From contig KQ964249.1 in the NCBI GenBank assembly GCA_001566295.1, forward strand, positions 2,604,001 to 2,668,000: a stretch of 64,000 bases of DNA, written 5' to 3'. Shown here piece by piece: positions 1-12,266 of the stretch. Below the pieces are notes generated by a model. It had not been told where the DNA came from and did not search any database. It worked only from the letters and a program-made list of their open reading frames with translations. The stretch comes from Microdochium bolleyi. Its lineage: Eukaryota; Ascomycota; Sordariomycetes; Xylariales; Microdochiaceae. The position numbers were made by a program, and so were the translations under genes. The stretch's first letter is position 1; each line of letters begins with the position of its first letter.

Positions 1-1529
1 GGTATCCAACAAAACTATAATTCTTGGCCACGCGACGACACGACATAGGTCTGAAGCAACTGACTGGGTGATAGTCGCGGTGGAGTCTGCCCCAACTCCT
101 TCTTCGAGGTTCTATACAAGACGCAGGGCACTATGGCGAGACAGGCATGAAAGGAAATTGACAATACAGGCCGAGTGCTAGGGGTTAGAGTTGAGATTGC
201 GCTGGTCTTTGTTCAAGTAGGTTTGCTTGAGGTTTGAGCCCGGGACGAGCCGGCTTGCTCCTAATCATGCATGGACTTCGCCATACAGGACCACAATTTC
301 GATCAAGCCCGATCCAATAATCTCGATATCTTTGGGGAGGTCGATCGATGACGCCACAAACCTACCGCGTTGTCCATGGAAATACACCGCTAGTCGCTGG
401 CCAGGCTGCGGCTATATCGAGCAACGATCGAGAAGCATGAAAAGGGCTCGAGGAATTTGGAGACGGTAGTGGCGGTCCTGACCCATGCTTCGAAGTGAGA
501 GAGCCGAGATCAAGACTGAGGAGACGGCAGAGGAGGCCTGCGACATGGGGCCAGGGATGCCGGTGGTGCATATGCTTATGCAACCTGATGACCAACAACG
601 GCTGGGGCCTGGATGTTTGCCGTAACCGGGAGCGAGACAGTTTCCTGCCGCCCCTGGTGCCCCAAGGCCGACGACGTTGCCGTGGGCACGAGGGGCTGTT
701 CGCGGCCCGATTGCTTGCTCTGTTGTGGTGGTGTGTGGGCACGAATCAGATGGGAGGATGGATGCCTGCCTGCCGAATCAGCAGGAGGATACGGCTGGCT
801 GCCAGTAGCAGTTCGACGACACGTGTGTGCCTTGTTCTGGACATGTCCTTGCCGAATCTGTAATTACTCCAACTCCAGCTGACATGACCGCCTGACTCAC
901 TGCTTGGTCAATGTGGACGCCCGAGCATCAGATGACACCGTTCGCTGTGGGGGCAAACTATGTTATCGGCCTTTACGGCAGTCGGCGAACCGTCTCTCAT
1001 CGACGGACGACATTACATACTGTTTGCTGAGAAGAGGAGAGCTGGCTGGCAAGCGTTCAACAAGTTGGCGACTAATTACGTTTCCGCGGCCCTGGCCCGA
1101 ACTTGTCGCAAGACAGGGGTCCTCACAAGGACCACGAATGCTGCCATTGCTTCATCGAGAGGGCAAGCGGATCATTGCCGTCTATGACTTCCGCACATTT
1201 CAGCTACCCTGCACGTCTCTACTACGTCTAGCGTTGCAACGCACGAGACCGAAGTCTGACTGATTCATGCCTAGAATAGGAATAAGATACGCATGGTTCC
1301 ATCTGTGATCAGGTCAAAGCTTGGTACGCTGATTAAGCCGCTTTCCCCCAGTAAGAACTCGACATTCAATACGGAGACACGTCTCTCGGTCCTTCTATTG
1401 ATACAGTGTTGTACAATGCTCTATGCTATGCTTGCGCCGAGATGCCATGTGCAGTGGTGCATGATACGAGGTCATCTGTCTCGCGGGTGGACTCCAAAAC
1501 CACAAAGACTCCACCAAGAGGCTCGCACC
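1..1529. other. spacer, no supported gene
   Basis: Only short overlapping open frames on both strands, none resembling a known protein. No RNA gene or repeat recognised. It probably includes the 3' flank of the minus-strand ORF that ends at 1530. Confidence 0.5.
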
Positions 1530-2342
1530 TCAGTCCGAATCATACTCGTCGTCGCTGAGGAGGTCGTCCGGGTAGTAGTACAAGTCGTCGGGATACTTGG
1601 TGTCATTGTCCGTGCTCGTCACGCTGAGGAGCGGGCAGCCTGGTCTCAGCACGGGCTTGTCGAACAGGCTCCATCTATCGTGCCCATTGGAGAGTCTCGA
1701 GGGCTCGGGTGATCCGGGCCGCTCCCTCTGCTGTTGGTATTGCCGCGGCACGTAGCCGTCTGGCAACAGGTAAGTGACTTCGCAGCTGCGATACAACCGT
1801 GGACAAGCCTCTCCGGCAGCAATACAGCTCTGAGCACGCGGGCGGTGATATCCTTTCCCCTCATGCTGCCGGTTGGTGACTGGAAGGTCTGCAGGCGAGC
1901 TCGACATCGAAGGCACGGAGGCTCTCCTGACGCCGGCAGTGTCTGGCGAATGATCGCAGCCGCCCTGGCTGCTTTCAGGCACGAGGGACACTCGGCTCAG
2001 TCGCTGAGCCACGTTGGTTGTAGCTTCTGTGTCCGGGACATGCGACTCGCTGGACGGCGCTGCCCTGGCGAGGACTGCTCTCTTGATGTGCGTCAGGTGC
2101 TGGTCGTGCTGCTGCTTAGGCGTCGACACCGGATCCCTCGTGTGCGAGGCCGCGGTTGAGGCGGAAGTGACACTGCCTTTGGCAGCAGCGGCATCACCTT
2201 CAATATTGTCGCGGTTGTCCATTCTTGCTAGCTCTTTGTAGCTGCTGATGGTGCTGCTGCTGACTCTGGGACAACTTGCTGGACTTTGGTGCAGCATCGA
2301 TGTCGCGGGGACTTCCCTGCTGCGATATGCGAGTAGACCCAT
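1530..2342 (-). CDS. hypothetical low-complexity protein with acidic tail (uncertain)
   Basis: An open frame of 270 codons, unrecognised. The protein is rich in Ser, Pro, Gln and Asp and looks largely disordered. Its last 30 or so residues are strongly acidic with tyrosines, containing two PDDL motifs around a YYY run and ending in DDEYDSD. Part of the upstream sequence (about 2228-2574) is open in the other two minus frames and CAG-rich, so an upstream exon joined by an intron is possible and the true start is unclear. I see no domain or membrane segment. It may be a real species-specific gene, or a chance open frame in GC-rich DNA. Confidence 0.35.
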   Translation of the reverse strand: MGLLAYRSREVPATSMLHQSPASCPRVSSSTISSYKELARMDNRDNIEGDAAAAKGSVTSASTAASHTRDPVSTPKQQHDQHLTHIKRAVLARAAPSSESHVPDTEATTNVAQRLSRVSLVPESSQGGCDHSPDTAGVRRASVPSMSSSPADLPVTNRQHEGKGYHRPRAQSCIAAGEACPRLYRSCEVTYLLPDGYVPRQYQQQRERPGSPEPSRLSNGHDRWSLFDKPVLRPGCPLLSVTSTDNDTKYPDDLYYYPDDLLSDDEYDSD

Positions 2343-4158
2343 CTTGGCGGCTGCTGCTGCTGTCGATATATACCACCTGCAGCAATCGTTGCAAGCACCG
2401 TTCTCCGAAAAGTGCTGGTATCGGAGTTGGGTGTGGATGGTTGAGCCGTAGGTCTCTGTTGTTTGGTCGCTGGACCAGAGCCCGAGGAGGTTTGGTACCG
2501 CACACGCAAGGCGAGCACGAACTGCCGACTTGCTCCTCGAGGTCCTTCTCGAACTGATGTTCCAGGTGGTTCAAGCGTCCATGTTGGATGAGGGGCTTGA
2601 TGGAATAATTGGTCAGGTCAAGTCAAGCTCCGACGGTACTGCTTGGACGGCGGGGAAGGCCCCTTGTTGCGGGCGTGTCGTCTCGACGTCTTTACGGGGG
2701 TTGCCGACTCGAGAGTGAGATATCTGGAGCTGCCGTGCTGATACAGCAGAGCCAGGAAGCGACTCGCACGCGCAGGTCTACCGGTAAGCCATTGTTACGG
2801 ATGTGCTGATAGCGGTGGTGGCTTGGCGATGATGATTGGGGTTCATCAGATGCTCAGTAGGGCCGGAGTTTGAGATGTCAAAGGATCGTGTGCTGTTTCC
2901 CAGGCGTCACCGTCTTCGTCGTCGGCCTCGTCGTCGTCTTTCAGTGCCCCCAGAAAACAAAGGTTGGTCTGAGCGTGCGTCCTGGGTGGAAGCACGGACT
3001 CTCAGATCTGAGGATCTGACGATACCTCGATGATGGTGATGGAGTTTGTTGAGCCCGCACTGTGGATGGGGTCTAGACCAGTCCTCGTCCCAAGTCCAGG
3101 GCTCTAGTGGCACGATGCTGCAACACACTCACACTGTTGCGTTCTCATGCAGACGGTGGTCTTTCAGAGATGCGGTCTGCAAGGAGAAAGAAGCTCGGAT
3201 GACCCCAAACCGATCGGAATCGTCGAGATGCGAGAAAAATGCCGCTCGCGGAGACCTTCGCAGATTGCATCGATTCATTCTCCATGCTGCGCTGGATCTC
3301 CGCCGGAGCTAAACGATGTGCTGCCGTCCGGCAGCGCCGAGGGTGGATGGTGGAACCACACCACATCACACCACACCACCACAAAGCACAAAAGAAAAAA
3401 GAGTAGTGGTGGATCCGGTTCCCGTACCTGAGCTTAGCTTAACGTGGAGCTGTTAAGTCGGCCCGCGACAGTCTTGGAGGAGACCCGACGCTCACACGCG
3501 ACGAGGGGATGGGACGATTCATGAGCCTAGCAGGCTACACTGCCAACTCCACGCACCACGGACGGCAAGCTGGCGATGTCGCACACACCTTTTCCAAGGC
3601 ACATGCACGCATGTACGAAGGGTCGGATGCGCATTGCATCTGGAGAGCATAGCATCACGACATGTAGAGCCCCAACCAGACGACTATCGGAGATCAATAT
3701 TATCCTCTATGCGCACACCCATCCGCCATGTCATCGGCAGCTGGATTATCTCGGGGTATCGCAGGTCGCCGTATTTTTGGACGGACCTTCTCATGAGTTG
3801 ACAGTCTATTGGGGATATTTTGCATCCCAGTAAAAGCACCCATGGCGTGCCATAGGAAGCCTTAAAACAATCAGTGCTTCGGGCACTTTTGCTTACCATC
3901 AGCATTGATGCCTTTCGAGGAAGATTATGCACACCCCGCTTGGCCGCGGCCGGAGTCTCTTCATGCCGCTACGGGCAGTTGGTACCGTTTCGCATCTTGG
4001 TGACACCCTTCGTCTTTTACTGACGTTGGTGCCGTGATCGCAAAAGATGCAGCCTTGGCTGCTGGCTTCCAGGGCGCCGAGGAGACATAAAGTGTGACCA
4101 GCGTGGACGACCTCCATAGGACGAATCCGTGCCATTCGAGAACTCCCGCGAGACCGTC
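2343..4158. other. spacer, no supported gene
   Basis: CAG/CTG-rich at its left edge (about 2350-2400), continuing the low-complexity composition of the neighbouring ORF. An imperfect CCACA-rich run lies near 3356-3390. Otherwise only short overlapping frames. The right end is the 3' flank of RPB7. Confidence 0.5.
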
Positions 4159-4857
4159 TCAGAATTGCAGCGTTCTTCATGGGGAAATAGTTAGCAAGCC
4201 TGACAATCATTTTGAGGTCCCTGGGGAGACAGTACCCAAGATAATCTTCTTTTATGCTGCCAATCGCCCATAGCTCACCAACCTCGGCTCTGGTACCAAG
4301 AATCTTCACTCGCACGTGAGTTCCGACTTCAATGGTGGTGTCCTCGTTGTTGGTGAACTGCGGCGGTGTCGCATTGGGATCCCACTTCACTTCTTGGGGT
4401 ATCAACTTTGATCAGGCAGCCCTTGTCAGCTCAAGTACAACAAGTGCAGGACCACGTCCCAGCAAAGAGGCTTACGTGTGTCGAGACGAAGATGCGCAGA
4501 GGACCGGCCTCGGCGAAGAAACCATGCTGGTTGACAGAGACAACCATGGCATCGGTCTGTTCAAGTGTCAATACAGTGCGTCAGACATAAGACATGAGGC
4601 TCTGTTACCGTTTCGCCCTTGAACGGCCGCCAGACAACGGCTCGATAGCCCACCGTGAACTCCGCAAGTCCGCTGCCCGGGAGAATGCGCCCCTCGGAGA
4701 TGTCAAAGGTGTCCATGATGGAGATGATGTAGTAGCTGCCTGTGCATGTGCCTTCGACGTCCTTCAGAAGCTTGCCCGTTACCAGCTCGTGCATGTTCTT
4801 GCCGAAATATGAAGGGTGCAGAGTCACCCTCCGCTCCAGATTGTACAAGAAGAACAT
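4159..4857 (-). CDS. rpb7: DNA-directed RNA polymerase II subunit Rpb7
   Basis: Rpb7 forms the Pol II stalk with Rpb4 and contacts nascent RNA. Four exons: 4609-4857, 4476-4556, 4236-4405 and 4159-4174, with introns of 52, 70 and 61 nt, all GT...AG. The joined frame gives 171 aa, the same length as yeast Rpb7. Recognisable features are the start MFFLYNLERRVTLHP, the block EGSCTG-like EGTCTG, GRILPGSG, YRAVVWRPFKGE at the end of the N-terminal RNP-like domain, then QHGFF and the OB/S1 domain ending AIGSIKEDYLG. The last coding exon is only 16 nt and adds TLQF plus stop; a CTAAC branch site sits about 12 nt before its acceptor. Reading through that intron would replace the conserved end with an unrelated tail. 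The family assignment is very firm; the short last exon is inferred from splice signals. Confidence 0.94.
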
Positions 4858-6385
4858 CCTGGTTGTTGTCTCAAGAGGCACGAGATGTGATTCGTTTTCA
4901 GCCTTTATCGCGTCGCTCAAAACTGTGTGAAACTGGTAATGACCAGGCCCAAGGCACACCGCTTTATCTACTCGAAGAGACCAAGATGTCGACTGCGATC
5001 GGCTCTGTAATGGGACTGAGCAGATATCTGTCGCGTGCTCGTCGGAGGTAGTCGCCGATCACGGCAGGCTTGCCCCTTCGTAGATCTAGGACCGCGCTTG
5101 TGCTTTACGGCGCCAAAGATTTGCGCCGAGGATATACGCTGTCGTGCGCAGCAGAAGAGCAAATGGGTCGTGAAGCAATGATGAATTGGCTGGAGGAGAA
5201 GTCGCGAAGCCGCCGTGTCGCGAGGGCGTTCGTCGTGACGGCGATCGGCGCCGGTTGCTGCAGGCGAGTAGCTTCACTGCAGAATTCTCCTGGTCGAGGA
5301 CGAGAGCTGGGCGACAGGCGTGATCGGGACGGCTCCGTGACTGGTGTTGGGCAAGCGCAAAGGCGATGTGATGGAGCTGCGGCGGGCTCGCACAAGATGC
5401 TGAAAGTTGGTGGTGGGACGTCCGTGGCTGGGCGGTCTCGGTGGTTGAAAAAAGTGGACAGGCAATTGGCAGCCAGCGCGTGCTTGCGGCTCACGGTTGC
5501 GCAGCCTAGAGCTGCGGGCTGGTTCGTGCTCCAGCTTCCAAGGCTGTCTGACTCTACGGAGAATATGCTGCTCGCTCAAGCATCCCGTCGTCGACAAGAA
5601 TAAATCTTCGAAGCGGCATGACACGACTTGCACTGGGGCACTAGGGCTATGAGGCTGGCAAGAACAGCCAGCCTTCGCGTAGCACACTTGACGTCAGTCG
5701 ACTTGCACGGGGCTCAACTGTGCTGCACCACGAAAGATGGGTCACGCCGGCTGCGCTGCCGCCCTCAGACAGCGAACATGATTGACGACATGGTGTTGTG
5801 TTCTGGTTGGCGTCTTGCGCTGTGTACTCTGGCAGGATGTGTCGCTTATAGGTAGGCCAGCCCTGGATGGAGCCGTCTGAATGCCGCATGCATCGTGCAT
5901 CCCAAAGCTCAAGGTCGCGAGAGAACTGATGCTGCCAAGCCTGCAAGCTTCTCCTTGTCAGGCCGCGACTGTACATATGAGGTCGATCCTGGGTTGCTTT
6001 GCCTGCCGTCGACCTCCAGGGACCAAGGAGTCGAGGCAGGGTCCGGATGCCTCGGCGGAGACCTCGGGCCCCTGTGGAAGGTAAAGGTAGCGTAGCGTAC
6101 TGATTACTCTACACTCTACACGCGTGGGGAAACCCGCGCCGTCCCCTCAGCCGTTAGCCTGTCTGATAGTTCCACTTTGTGCTTGTGCTTCACCCGAGTG
6201 CGCCTTTCTGCTGGCCTGTTCAAGGGGCTCGAAACCGCATCGTCCGCCGTCCGACCGCGTGCCATATTGCTGCCCGCGCGACTGCCAGCAGCAACCTCCA
6301 CGACGCCCTCCCTTTTGGCTGTGTACAGCATCCGATCCGGACGACCGAGCCTTGCGCCTGAGCCTGCACGGCTTGCCCAACTGCC
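4858..6385. other. divergent spacer between RPB7 and the Mpo1-like gene
   Basis: This should hold both promoters. Open frames of up to 177 codons on both strands overlap each other and resemble no known protein. No repeat or RNA gene seen. Confidence 0.5.
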
Positions 6386-7155
6386 ATGGCCCTCAACCTC
6401 GAGAAGCAGTTGACCTTTGTACGAAGCCACGAGCCCCTCTCGCCCTGCCCCCTCCCCGCGGCATCTTCCTTCTAGACTCTAGCCTTTGTTGCTGACTCGA
6501 AGCCCTTGGACTCTGCGATACAGTATGGTGCCTACCACCACAATGCCGTCAATATCGGCATACACACCGTCTGCGTGCCCTTGATTCTCTTCTCGGGGTT
6601 CACTTTGGTGAGTCTGGCTCGGGCATGCCATTGTCCCGCTCTCTCATCTCTAGCTGTACACACCATACTGATGTGCGCCATCCTGGCCTCCACGTCTAGG
6701 CTGCCAACACGGGCACACTGGTTCCCCTGCCAGACTACCTTACGATACCCAACCTCGATCTCAACCTCGGCACTCTTGCGGCGATAACGTGGGGCGGCCT
6801 CTACGTCTTGCTCGAGCCCGTCGCCGGGACAGCGCTGGCGGCAATATGCCTTGGCGCCGCCGCCGGCGGTAACAAGCTCCTCGCCGACAACGCCGAGATG
6901 ACCAACAAGGCGGCCATCGCCGTACACGTGGTGGCTTGGATCGCCCAGTTTATCGGTCACGGTGTCTTTGAGGGACGTGCCCCGGCACTTCTGGACAACC
7001 TTGTCCAGGCCATCTTCCTCGCCCCCTTGTTCGTGTGGCTCGAGGTACTCTTCAAATTTGGGTACCGCAGAGAGCTCCAGGCTCGCGTGGGCCAGGCGAT
7101 CGACGTCGAGATCAAGAAGTTCAAGAACTCCAAGCAGAACGGCAAGGCAGAGTGA
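6386..7155 (+). CDS. mpo1: Mpo1-like 2-hydroxy fatty acid dioxygenase (DUF962/YGL010w family)
   Basis: The yeast homologue is an ER membrane Fe(II)-dependent dioxygenase that shortens 2-hydroxy fatty acids from phytosphingosine breakdown (alpha-oxidation). Three exons: 6386-6418, 6524-6607 and 6700-7155, introns 105 and 92 nt, giving 190 aa. The start is the 33-nt exon MALNLEKQLTF; splicing joins it to YGAYHHNAVNIGIH, matching the family's N-terminal FYxxYHHNPxNxxIH block (His16, His17, His25). The second hallmark, IGHGVFEGRAPALLDNL, is present near residues 129-145, followed by the last hydrophobic helix and a lysine-rich tail ending KQNGKAE. Four or so hydrophobic segments fit a polytopic ER protein. 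Both intron phases are 0 and the first has a GCTGAC branch site. Function is inferred from the family. Confidence 0.93.
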
Positions 7156-8494
7156 GACTCCCTGCCACAGGAACCGGGCGACAGACAGCCGCGAAAAGCC
7201 ATGAGTGGGCGATCGGGAGGGCTCGGGGGCGCCATTAAATCGACATACCCTGAAGCATACATGAGTCCTTCGTCGAGCAGGAACGACCTCCGCAGAATGT
7301 CCTGCTTAAGTGGACGCATCGTGCAACACTGATGGGTGCATTTGATGGGCGGGAACGCGTACGGGAGCAGCCGAGGGCTCTTGAGGGCGACCGTGACGAA
7401 GTGGACAGCGGATGATAAAGAGACACAGTGATTGCATTAGCCTTGTGTTACAACCTGATATTTCGTCTTCAGTCCCTTGCTTTTGTATACCCATCTATCG
7501 GACTACTGCTTTTACTGAGTTCCTCGGGCCTTGCAAAGGACTACGTACTGTTTATGGTGCTATGTCGTGTGTCTAGATCTTGAATGTGCGTATGAGAGCG
7601 GCTAGACTCTGATTCGACATCAAGGTGCATGTCCATTGTGCTCTCGCACGCAGTTCAGTTTCAACCACTATCATCGAGGTTTGCCAACCAGCCCGGCGCT
7701 CCATCAGCGCTCTCGGCCTAATTCAGACACGCCCCATTGATTTTGACAGGCGAATCGTGCATAATATGGAAGTGGCAAGCAAGCTTGAGCAAGATGGAAG
7801 TGTTCAGCTGCACAATCGCCGGCTTGTAGTAGCGTTTTGTTCTTGTCCCTCGCTCGATGCGTTACAGAGAGACCACGGCATCGTTCTCCTCGCGGAAGCG
7901 CCTCCCAAGGTCTGGAAGAGCACCATGACATGTGCCTATCTAGTGTAAGCACGTATACCCATTTCGCAAGCGGTACCTCGCGGCGCCGTGGTCCAGCAAT
8001 GCATGCCTTCCCACCCACGTTTCTGGCTGGCAGAATAAGGGTTTTTTTCTTCTTGGTGTCCTTGTCGGCGCTTGGCAATCGGGAGGCGATAAGAGGCGGC
8101 AAGAGAAAGACGACGAGCTAGATGGGCACCCGGGTCAGCCTGGCTGTTGATCTTCCTTGATGCCCAATGTATAAAAAAATTCGGTTCTTTTACATGCTAA
8201 CGATCATTCGTTCGCTTGTTTCCGTGGCGAATCGAGTGGGGTGCAAATGTCACCTCTCACCAGTTTCTGGCGGTCCACGACAGGTGAGAATGCACGATGA
8301 TGAAGTTGCTGGGCCTTGCAAGGTCCATGAACTTTTTCTTGTGGATGTACCACTGGTCTCGGACACATACGGTCTACAGAGTATGTAGCTTGAGCCTTGG
8401 CACTCTCCGTGGTTACACCAGTCTATTGGCTATCTCCTCAGAAAGCGTTGAATTCTTGCCTGCTAGGGGAACCCGAACCCTAGATGCTCTGCAA

Positions 8495-8532
<38 letters not shown>

Positions 8533-11473
8533 GAAGAAGACCTGCAATGCCTCGTCTTCCAAATGGGAGTACAGTGAGCGGGATATCAAGCCCGTCCCTG
8601 CCCACCACGTCCCCAACAACTATGTTCGGTGGTAATTTTTGCCCTCGTCGGGCGGGGAGTCAGCTGGCCTTAGGGACATCAAGCTTCTACACCAGACATC
8701 GCCCCAGGCTCGACTTCACCATACTTTTAGTGCTTATGTTCGTAGTCTGCTCGTCCAGCGTGGCCGCCGAAGTGGCCGGCCGCGAGTGGGCGAGAAAAGT
8801 GAGCAACAACGGATCCATTTTCAAACCAGACGGCTTTGGCTTGCGAGAACAGCCCTTGAGCGTATGCAGATTCCGGGGGAAAAGGTGACGGCTAGCAGCA
8901 TGAAGACAATCAGACGGGCCGGGCCGGCCCGTAGCACCAATGCAGCGGGTGTAGCCCGCCGAGGGGTCTCCAGCCCGTCACGGAAAGCCAGGAGTATCTT
9001 CTTGATTTAATTATGGTGACCCACTAGCGAGGCGGAGGCGAGCTTCGAGAGCCTTGCGGTGCGTGATTCGAGATCGCTATCCTCACATTTCACAGAAAGC
9101 AACAACGCCATGGGTAGGAAAGTTCCCTCTTCTCAAGGCTCGACCGAGCACATGGCCGAAGGTGCCCTGCATTCCTCAGGGATTCCCGAAGACCCTTGAA
9201 CTCGTCGGCTTCTGCCCACGACTTGCCTCCCGCAAGGAAATTCAGTAGCGTTGATGCAGGTCTCAGCCCTTGTGTCTCTCAACCTCCCCTACTGATTGTT
9301 ACTCCGGCTTGGGTAGGGAGCTTGGGACAACCGCGATCATGCGGGTGTGCCGTCTGCAAGCCTGCCCTGCATGAAGCGCTGGCGTGCAGGATGGCTGGGG
9401 GGCCCCAGCCAGGTCACGATCGAAGTCGTACTTCGAGCAGGATTACACGAGTGCTTGGACGGATAAAAGCAAGGCTTGATTATCTATCGAATGCTGCTTT
9501 GGTCTAGTCTACCTGGCCCCATTCCGGCGCCCGGGTTCGACATGGCGGACACGTGGCTGAGGTTGTTGGGGCCTCCATGAGAGAAAAGCAACACCATGGT
9601 ACTTAATGGAGCAGAGGCAGCAGATTGACTTCGCTGCTACAGGCGCACGATGCACGCCACGTTGTTGGTCGGCGTTCGAAATGGCCAGTAACGCGATGTT
9701 GTCATGGGCTCCCAGACTAACTACACTCAGCCGAGGGCTTGCAGGCGGTGCCCGAGACACGGCAATTGAATACTGGAGGCGGGTGCGGTTGTTTCCGAAG
9801 CCGTCAACCCCGGTTGAGAATACGCGGGAAGACGTGGTCGTTCAGTACGGGGGTGGGGTTTGGGGTATCGCACAGAAATCCTCTCGAGTTCGCCTCACGT
9901 TCAGATGCTTGGCCTCTGTCTCTGGTGAACACATTGAGGGACCACTGTACATGACGGCTGGGCAAGAATTGCCGCCACCACCAGTCCACTTGCCGCATCC
10001 TGGTTCGTGACGGAAAGCCTTCCGACCCCAGCCCAGGGAGCGCTAGCGAAGTGTTCTTGGCGTCGGGCACTGTTCACTGGAGCCGTCCTCGCCGTCTGCC
10101 TGCGGGTCGTGCGCCTATTCGTCAATTCGGATCGACCAATTCCAGCAGTTCGGTCGTGTCAAGACGTGACCTATGGAGAGGGCCTGACATGACCGCCCGG
10201 GTTGCTCGTGTCTCAAGACCTTGCTAGGACAACGATAACGACGGACGGTGATCAATGCCAAGCAAGGAAGCCCCATCTGGGTACTCCGTACTGAAGCTCC
10301 GCAGAGTCACTTGTCGCGTGAGCCGAAGCTGCAGGGTTCGGGCTTGAGATTGTCTCAATAGCTGGCAGCAAGGCGCGGTTGCTGGATGACGTCTCGAACC
10401 AGCGGTCGAGTCATCGGTAGGAGAGTCAGAGACGTGACATGCCCGGCGGGCGTTGCAGGGTTCCTGGTCGAGGCGGCGCGAGGTGGTCGAAACCGGTCAA
10501 GCCTTTGGTGCGAGGGGTTCCAGCCTGCACACGCAGGAGGGAGCCACGCGTTCATCGACAAAGGCCTCTGGTGATGACCAGATGGTGGCATCAGGTTGGA
10601 TCGGGGCTGGAGACATGACGTCATGGCGAGCTGCGGGCCAGGTCCAATCCGCTTTTGAAATGCGATCTGGGAAGTCGCTGGATTGTGGATTGGGGAAGGC
10701 CCCGGGGACTCTGGGGGCCCACTCGACTGCCGGATCGCAGATGTGACACCCTTTGTTTCCCCGTTTGGGTTTCTTGTGCCACCCAAGGACCTGCCGCATG
10801 CTGGGCGCGCCCGGCTGTCAAGTTCTCCAACAGATTGCACCCAGGACACTGTGTCTTCCGGGAGTCTGGCCCTGTGCAAAGACGGGGCAGAGAACGATCT
10901 GGGGGAACGCAGCCGTCCGCGGGATCCGGCAGAGTTCCAAGAGGCTCTGAAATCCACCTGCTGTGACCAGAATACCAGAAGAGAGCAACCAGGGTCCCTG
11001 TTCTCGTGCCAAGCACAGACAGTGCAGATGTCGCCAGCGTCGGGATTGGCAGGCTGACTGGCGAATGATTCAGAAGAGCACGACACTGCTCATTTGGCCT
11101 TAGAGTGACGGTCGGTTCAAGACTGGGACGTGCAGTGGACGTCGAGGATGTGTTGCCGCAGCTGTGTTAACCGGTGTCGGTCTGTGCGACCGCTCGGCAA
11201 GCTCCGCCCTCACCCTGCAGAGGGAACCGCTTAGATAATCGGGGCTGGCCTATCCTCTAAGCCCAGAATGGTAGTCCTTCCAGCATTGGACGGGACCTCG
11301 GGAGTCGTCACAGGCGTTGATGCCTGGGACCTGAAATGGCAGTCACAACACCTCGGCGTTGGGCTTGTGGTTGTCGTGGGAGGATTCTAACGTATCGCTC
11401 GCATGGAGAGCCTTGTCTAGTGCGACCCCTTTCCTACCACGACTGACATCCGCACACAACGAAAACCGTGACG
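7156..11473. other. 4.3-kb spacer, no supported gene
   Basis: Contains a perfect AG microsatellite near 8.5 kb and a small CTAGGG/CCCTAG hairpin just before it. The longest frame (10355-11086, minus, 243 codons) is Ser/Pro/Arg-rich, overlaps open frames in other phases and resembles nothing known, so I do not call it. No RNA gene seen. Confidence 0.45.
8497..8528. repeat. (AG)16 microsatellite
   Basis: Sixteen uninterrupted AG units read directly from the sequence, in a spacer between the Mpo1-like and UCH genes. Likely length-variable between strains. Confidence 0.95.
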
Positions 11474-12266
11474 ATGGCGAGCACAGGGCAGGGCATCAAG
11501 TCATGGACCATGCTGGGTACCACAGCTTCCTCACACGGTCCCGGTAGGGCTTGAGGCTAATGTTGGACACACTGCAGAGAACAACCCAGATGTCATGAAC
11601 AAGATGGCTTACAAACTCGGACTCTCGCCGCAATTGGCATTCCACGACGTCTGGTCCCTGGACGACCCGCAACTGCTCGCTTTAATTCCCCGTCCTGCTC
11701 TCGCCCTGCTCGTCATCATGCCGCATACGCCAGCATGGGCCCAAGACCGCAAGGCTGACGCAGACAAACGACAAGAGTATGAAGGCTTCGGTCCTGGCGA
11801 GCCTGTGATCTGGTTCAAGCAGACGATTGGCAACGCTTGTGGCTCCATCGGCCTGCTCCACTGCGCGATCAATGGCCCGGCGGCCAACTTCGTCCTGCCA
11901 GGGTCCGCTCTGGACAGGATCCGTCAGGAGGCGCTCCCACTCAAGAGGGAAGAGCGTGCCGCCATGCTCTACAACAGTGTCGACTTTGAGGAGGCACACC
12001 AGGCTTGTGCATCTGACGGAGATACGCCTCCCCTCAATGCCGACCACAAGGGGCAGCATTTCGTCTCGTTCGTCATCGCCCAGGGGCGACTGTGGGAGTT
12101 GGAGGGCGATGTCAAAGGACCCCTGGATCGTGGTGCAGTAGGGGACGGTGAGGATGTTCTGAGCCCGCGGCTCCTCAAACTCGGCTTCCAGCGGGTCATC
12201 GACCTCGAGAAGGATTCCGGTAATGACCTGAGATTCAGCTGCCTTGCGCTGGCACGCAAAGAGTGA
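11474..12266 (+). CDS. yuh1: ubiquitin carboxyl-terminal hydrolase, UCH-L3/Yuh1 type (peptidase C12)
   Basis: A cysteine protease that removes small adducts from the C-terminus of ubiquitin or Nedd8/Rub1. Two exons, 11474-11516 and 11578-12266, joined by a 61-nt GT...AG intron with a GCTAAT branch site, giving 243 aa (family about 230-240). The 43-nt first exon supplies KSWTMLE, which joins ENNPDVMN and aligns with the W-x-P-L-E-x-N-P start of UCH enzymes; without it the ORF would start too late. Oxyanion Gln96 and nucleophile Cys102 lie in QTIGNACGSIGLLH, and the catalytic His175 in HFVSFV. At the position of the triad acid (His+15; Asp184 in human UCHL3, motif YELDG) this protein has Glu190 in WELEGD. 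GPLDRG follows. Product family is certain; the Glu may be normal in fungi or may alter activity. Confidence 0.93.

Noticed and set aside
4405..4959. RPB7 as two separate ORFs or a frameshifted pseudogene
   Set aside because: All frame changes coincide with GT...AG introns of 52-70 nt and the spliced product matches the full-length family.
8463..8483. CTAGGG...CCCTAG palindrome next to the AG repeat, containing AACCCTAG
   Set aside because: Considered as a telomere-like or tRNA T-arm remnant; only one telomere-like unit and no cloverleaf, so just a small hairpin.
10355..11086. 243-codon minus-strand frame
   Set aside because: Open frames overlap it in most other phases, it lacks any recognisable domain, and Ser/Pro/Arg richness is what GC-rich random DNA gives.
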